Shown here piece by piece: positions 61,009-64,000 of a stretch of DNA of 64,000 nt. The position numbers were made by a program, and so were the translations under genes. Numbering within the stretch: the stretch's first letter is position 1; every line of letters starts with the position of its first letter. The notes below the pieces were generated by a model. The model saw only the letters and a list, made by a program, of their open reading frames with translations. It searched no databases and was not told the DNA's origin. This stretch comes from Melioribacteraceae bacterium (GTDB lineage: Bacteria > Bacteroidota > Ignavibacteria > Ignavibacteriales > Melioribacteraceae): contig JAEINS010000012.1 in the NCBI GenBank assembly GCA_016342755.1, positions 62,001 to 126,000 on the forward strand. Reading direction: 5' to 3'.

Positions 61009-62625
61009 CTATTCTCCAACTTTAACCTTTTCAAAACCGGCAATTTTTTCAGCTTCATTAAATAACTCTATCGATTTCTTAAATACATTATCTTCATTTA
61101 ATAAAATTGTGTACCAGCCTTCATTTTTCCAATAGTCGCGGGCAATATATGCTTTTAACATTGCTTTTATATAATCTTTATCTTTATCAAAATCTTCTTT
61201 AACAAAATCAACATCTTTCGATTCAGCAAATTTAACAAACTTAGCTATAAGTTCTTCGGTGATTAAAAACTCCCTATCGAATTTTTTAATATCATCATTA
61301 TATTTTGCTCTTATATCGATTGAATTTTCATCTAAATAACTTCTTATAAAAGGATAATAAACATTGTTACGTCTTAAATTACCCGAATATTCTGATATTT
61401 TTGCCTGTTTTACATCATAATCCGGATTTATACCGCCACCGCCAAATACCTCTCTGCCAGCATTTGTTTTATAAACGACCTTGCTTGAATCATTAACCGC
61501 ATTATTTTTTGTAGAATCCTTTTTCTCTTCGTCACGATTATGTACAGAAACGTAATAGTCTTTTTTATTTTCATAATCTCTTTGAATAATACGTCCGGAA
61601 GGAGTAAAATACTTGGCAATAGTAATCCTTACCGCAGAATTATCACTCAATATAAAAGGTCTTTGTACTAAACCTTTACCAAATGTTGTTTCCCCGACAA
61701 TTAGTCCTCTATCCCAGTCCTGAACTGCTCCGGCAACAATTTCACTTGCGGAAGCACTTCCCCGGTTAACTAAAACAATTAAAGGGATTTTTTCATACGG
61801 ATATGTTTTCGAAGCAAGTAATTTCTCGTTGAATTCACTTCTTCTGCCTTCCGTATAAACAATTAGTTTATCACCATCAATAAACATATCGGCAATGCTA
61901 TATGCCTGCGATAATAATCCGCCGGGATTATTTCTCAGATCAAGTACAAGTTTTTTTAATCCTTTATTTCTAAGGCTGTTTAATGCTGTAATTAATTCGT
62001 GGCTGGTTTTTTCAGCAAATCTTGAAACACTTATATAACCAACTTCATCATTAAACATTAAATACGAATCAACTGAAAAAATTGGGATTATATCCCGTTC
62101 AATAGCAAAAGGATATTCTTTTTGTACTGATGGACGATAAACTGTAATATTTACAATTGTTCCTTTTTCACCACGAAGATGTTTTCTTACTTCATCATTA
62201 GAAAATCCAATTGCAGATTTTTTCTCAATTTTTACAATTCTGTCTCCGCCCATTATTCCTAATTTTTCGCTGGGTCCGCCGCTAATTGGCGAAACAACTG
62301 TAATAGTATCATTTACAATCTGGAACTCAATCCCAATTCCATCAAAATCGCCTCTAAATTCTTCCTCAGACGACTTTTGTCTTTTAGGCGGAATGTAAAC
62401 TGTATGAGGATCAAGTTCATCTAACATTCCGTTTATAGCGGCTTCAACAAGTTGGTCTGTATCAACTTTATCAACATAATATTTATTAGTGAAGTTTAAT
62501 ACATCGTTGAATTTTTTAATATTCTCACGAAGGTTATCACTAGACATCACTTTTTGAATCTGAATCCCTAGTAAAACTCCGGCAGTTAACATTACAAAAA
62601 TTGTAGATAATTTAAGATGTTTCAT
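61009..62625 (-). CDS. C-terminal processing protease (S41, CtpA-type)
   Basis: A 538-residue periplasmic or membrane-anchored serine protease. One N-terminal hydrophobic helix (about 8-25) is followed by a PDZ domain (about 80-165, GGPSEKLGIMGGDRIVKI) and the S41 catalytic domain with LVLDLRNNPGGLLSQA, the nucleophilic Ser in GSASASEIVAGA and the general base Lys in GETTFGKGLVQ. The C-terminal 130 residues are helical. It trims or degrades envelope proteins from their C-termini. The ATG at 62625 has AGGAATTTT before it, which decides against the TTG five codons upstream. Confidence 0.92.
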   Translation of the reverse strand: MKHLKLSTIFVMLTAGVLLGIQIQKVMSSDNLRENIKKFNDVLNFTNKYYVDKVDTDQLVEAAINGMLDELDPHTVYIPPKRQKSSEEEFRGDFDGIGIEFQIVNDTITVVSPISGGPSEKLGIMGGDRIVKIEKKSAIGFSNDEVRKHLRGEKGTIVNITVYRPSVQKEYPFAIERDIIPIFSVDSYLMFNDEVGYISVSRFAEKTSHELITALNSLRNKGLKKLVLDLRNNPGGLLSQAYSIADMFIDGDKLIVYTEGRRSEFNEKLLASKTYPYEKIPLIVLVNRGSASASEIVAGAVQDWDRGLIVGETTFGKGLVQRPFILSDNSAVRITIAKYFTPSGRIIQRDYENKKDYYVSVHNRDEEKKDSTKNNAVNDSSKVVYKTNAGREVFGGGGINPDYDVKQAKISEYSGNLRRNNVYYPFIRSYLDENSIDIRAKYNDDIKKFDREFLITEELIAKFVKFAESKDVDFVKEDFDKDKDYIKAMLKAYIARDYWKNEGWYTILLNEDNVFKKSIELFNEAEKIAGFEKVKVGE

Positions 62626-62640
62626 AAAATTCCTATGCAA

Positions 62641-64000
62641 TTATATTTTTAGTGTTAAATTGAATCTTGTTACAAACTCATTTTTAGACTCAATTCCACT
62701 GCTATTGTTCCTATAGATTAAATATAAATTAAGAAAATAACTATTAACAGGTTCATACATTAAATGTAAAAAACCTTCTCTATAATATTCTTTTTTGCCG
62801 TCAAGAAAATCAGCTTTATCACTATCATATTTTCTATGACCATCATTTATATTTCCGCCAAAATTATTTACCAGTCTGCCTTCTGAATCGTATTCATTAG
62901 CTCCATGAAGTGTATAATTAAACTGACTAGAAATATTAAATCTTTCATGCGGATAATAACAAATCTTAACTGAAAACAAACTGCTGTTTGGCATTAGCGG
63001 CGTTACAAGACTTACACCCTGTGAAGTTAAGCTATTATTTGACAATCTATGTGTGTACATGTAAGGCTCACTTCTAATATATTGAAACGTAATATCGGCT
63101 GGGAAAATATTGTAAAGATTTGATGATGTAAAACCAAAATTGTAAAGAAGTTTATTGCCGTACCATCCGCTTCCAAATTTGCCAAAATCAATATCATCAA
63201 TAACAAGATTACCAAAAATCTTTAAACCTTTGATTGTCTGATTTTGAACATCTAGAAATAACATTGCGTTGTCTCTATCCTGATTTTGATGTTCCATACT
63301 TTTATAAAACGCAAATGGATTTATATAAGACAAATCAATAGAACGCTGACCATAAACTACCATTTCCCCAATCCCAAATTGCAAATGTCTTGAAAAATTA
63401 AGCCCTAATCTGTGATACCCAAAAAATTTCTCATCAACATAATTCAAACTCCCGGATTCTCCATAATCCCTAAAACTCTGATCGCCTAACAGTTTACCGT
63501 GAAAATATGAGAAGGAAAATATTGAATAATTGATATCGGCTTGAACAAAATCGAATAAAGGAGCTTCTTCGCTCAATATGGTTTTTATATGACCATAACC
63601 AATTGTCTTTTTATCCCGTCCAATTTTCAATTTAAGGTAATCAAAATCAGCAGTTAAATAACCGGTTGTCTGATCAAAAAAATCAGTTGCGGTAATAGTT
63701 TCTCTATCCTGGGTATACTTATAATTATAACTAAGCTCTTTTCGTTCGAAAGTTAACTCTTTGTTTCCACTATAAGTTCCGTTGGTAGCTTCAATATTAA
63801 AACCGATAACACCGTTTATACTTCCCGAAACTTTTGCTCCAAACTTAATAATTGAAGTATTATAACTTTCTTCGGTATTAACATCATATTTACTAATATT
63901 ATCAAACTCAGATATAAAATTTAGAGATAAGATTTTATTATCCTTATTCGAATAGTATAAATATTTTTCTTTCTGATTGAATAAATTATTCAGTTTAATA
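62641..64000 (-). CDS. Wzi-like capsule assembly outer-membrane protein (N-terminus outside window)
   Basis: The frame stays open to the window edge, so at least 453 C-terminal codons are present and the start lies beyond base 64000. The protein is made of alternating amphipathic strands, as expected of an outer-membrane beta-barrel. Phrases such as LKIGRDKKTIGYGH, SYFHGKLLG, YHRLGLNFSRHLQFGIGEMVVYG and SYINPFAFYKSMEHQNQDRDN resemble the capsule assembly protein Wzi family. The final residues RFNLTLKI form a last strand. It ends 15 bases before the ctp start. An exopolysaccharide attachment role is inferred from family resemblance only. Confidence 0.75.
   Translation of the reverse strand, partial: IKLNNLFNQKEKYLYYSNKDNKILSLNFISEFDNISKYDVNTEESYNTSIIKFGAKVSGSINGVIGFNIEATNGTYSGNKELTFERKELSYNYKYTQDRETITATDFFDQTTGYLTADFDYLKLKIGRDKKTIGYGHIKTILSEEAPLFDFVQADINYSIFSFSYFHGKLLGDQSFRDYGESGSLNYVDEKFFGYHRLGLNFSRHLQFGIGEMVVYGQRSIDLSYINPFAFYKSMEHQNQDRDNAMLFLDVQNQTIKGLKIFGNLVIDDIDFGKFGSGWYGNKLLYNFGFTSSNLYNIFPADITFQYIRSEPYMYTHRLSNNSLTSQGVSLVTPLMPNSSLFSVKICYYPHERFNISSQFNYTLHGANEYDSEGRLVNNFGGNINDGHRKYDSDKADFLDGKKEYYREGFLHLMYEPVNSYFLNLYLIYRNNSSGIESKNEFVTRFNLTLKI

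Noticed and set aside
1-64000. CRISPR arrays, insertion sequences, rRNA genes
   Set aside because: No regular spacer-repeat pattern, transposase-like protein or rRNA stretch was seen; the only long exact repeat noticed is the 182-base T9SS segment.

Overview
The window is AT-rich DNA from what looks like a member of the Ignavibacteria (Bacteroidota/Chlorobi superphylum). Evidence: four secreted proteins end in a type IX secretion (T9SS) C-terminal domain with the phrase YPNPFN, there is a PorV-like protein and a TonB-dependent receptor with an N-terminal carboxypeptidase-regulatory-like domain, and the housekeeping genes include hprK, smg and a YbeY with a Bacteroidota-type metal motif. Strong Shine-Dalgarno (SD) sequences precede many genes, and several genes appear to start with TTG.

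Left flank (1-7624, mostly + strand): the end of a DUF5683 membrane protein, a zinc-ribbon/Yip1-like membrane protein, a convergent Ppx/GppA phosphatase, a small conserved protein with aroQ, a MerR-like regulator, tRNA-Pro(GGG), then a purF-pgsA-ftsY run, a diacylglycerol/lipid kinase and a small membrane protein.

Central locus (7734-47723, about 40 kb, every gene on the - strand): a beta-glucan utilisation locus. It encodes three GH3 beta-glucosidases, two GH16 and one GH17 endo-beta-1,3-glucanase-type enzymes, a GH30, two GH5 enzymes with CBM6-like and T9SS domains, and a large signal-less clan GH-Q phosphorylase resembling the beta-1,3-glucan phosphorylases (GH161/GH149). It also has a multi-domain T9SS-secreted carbohydrate-binding protein, a GPH-type and an SSS-type sugar symporter, an SGNH-TPR membrane protein and a secreted ADP-ribosylglycohydrolase-fold lipoprotein. 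Uptake across the outer membrane seems to rest on a TonB receptor / 1038-residue T9SS protein / PorV-like trio. No SusD is present. At its upstream edge lies a three-gene operon: a membrane-anchored sugar-binding protein without ABC permeases, a sensor histidine kinase and a sigma-54 activator response regulator. A good -24/-12 (sigma-54) promoter candidate sits in front of it. The inferred scheme is surface cleavage of a laminarin-like beta-1,3(1,6)-glucan, uptake of oligosaccharides, periplasmic trimming, symport, and phosphorolysis in the cytoplasm.

Right flank (47849-64000): a divergent SurA/PpiC-like chaperone, an unlisted 50-residue membrane protein, a CLC channel with CBS domains, then a long - strand housekeeping series: ricT-like PSP1 protein, DNA polymerase III delta', DUF2795, M23 peptidase, hprK, hpf, xerC/D, topA, smg, ybeY, a gamma-carbonic-anhydrase-like protein, a CtpA protease and a partial Wzi-like outer-membrane protein. 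No insertion sequence, prophage or CRISPR array was seen. No gap without a gene exceeds 300 bases.
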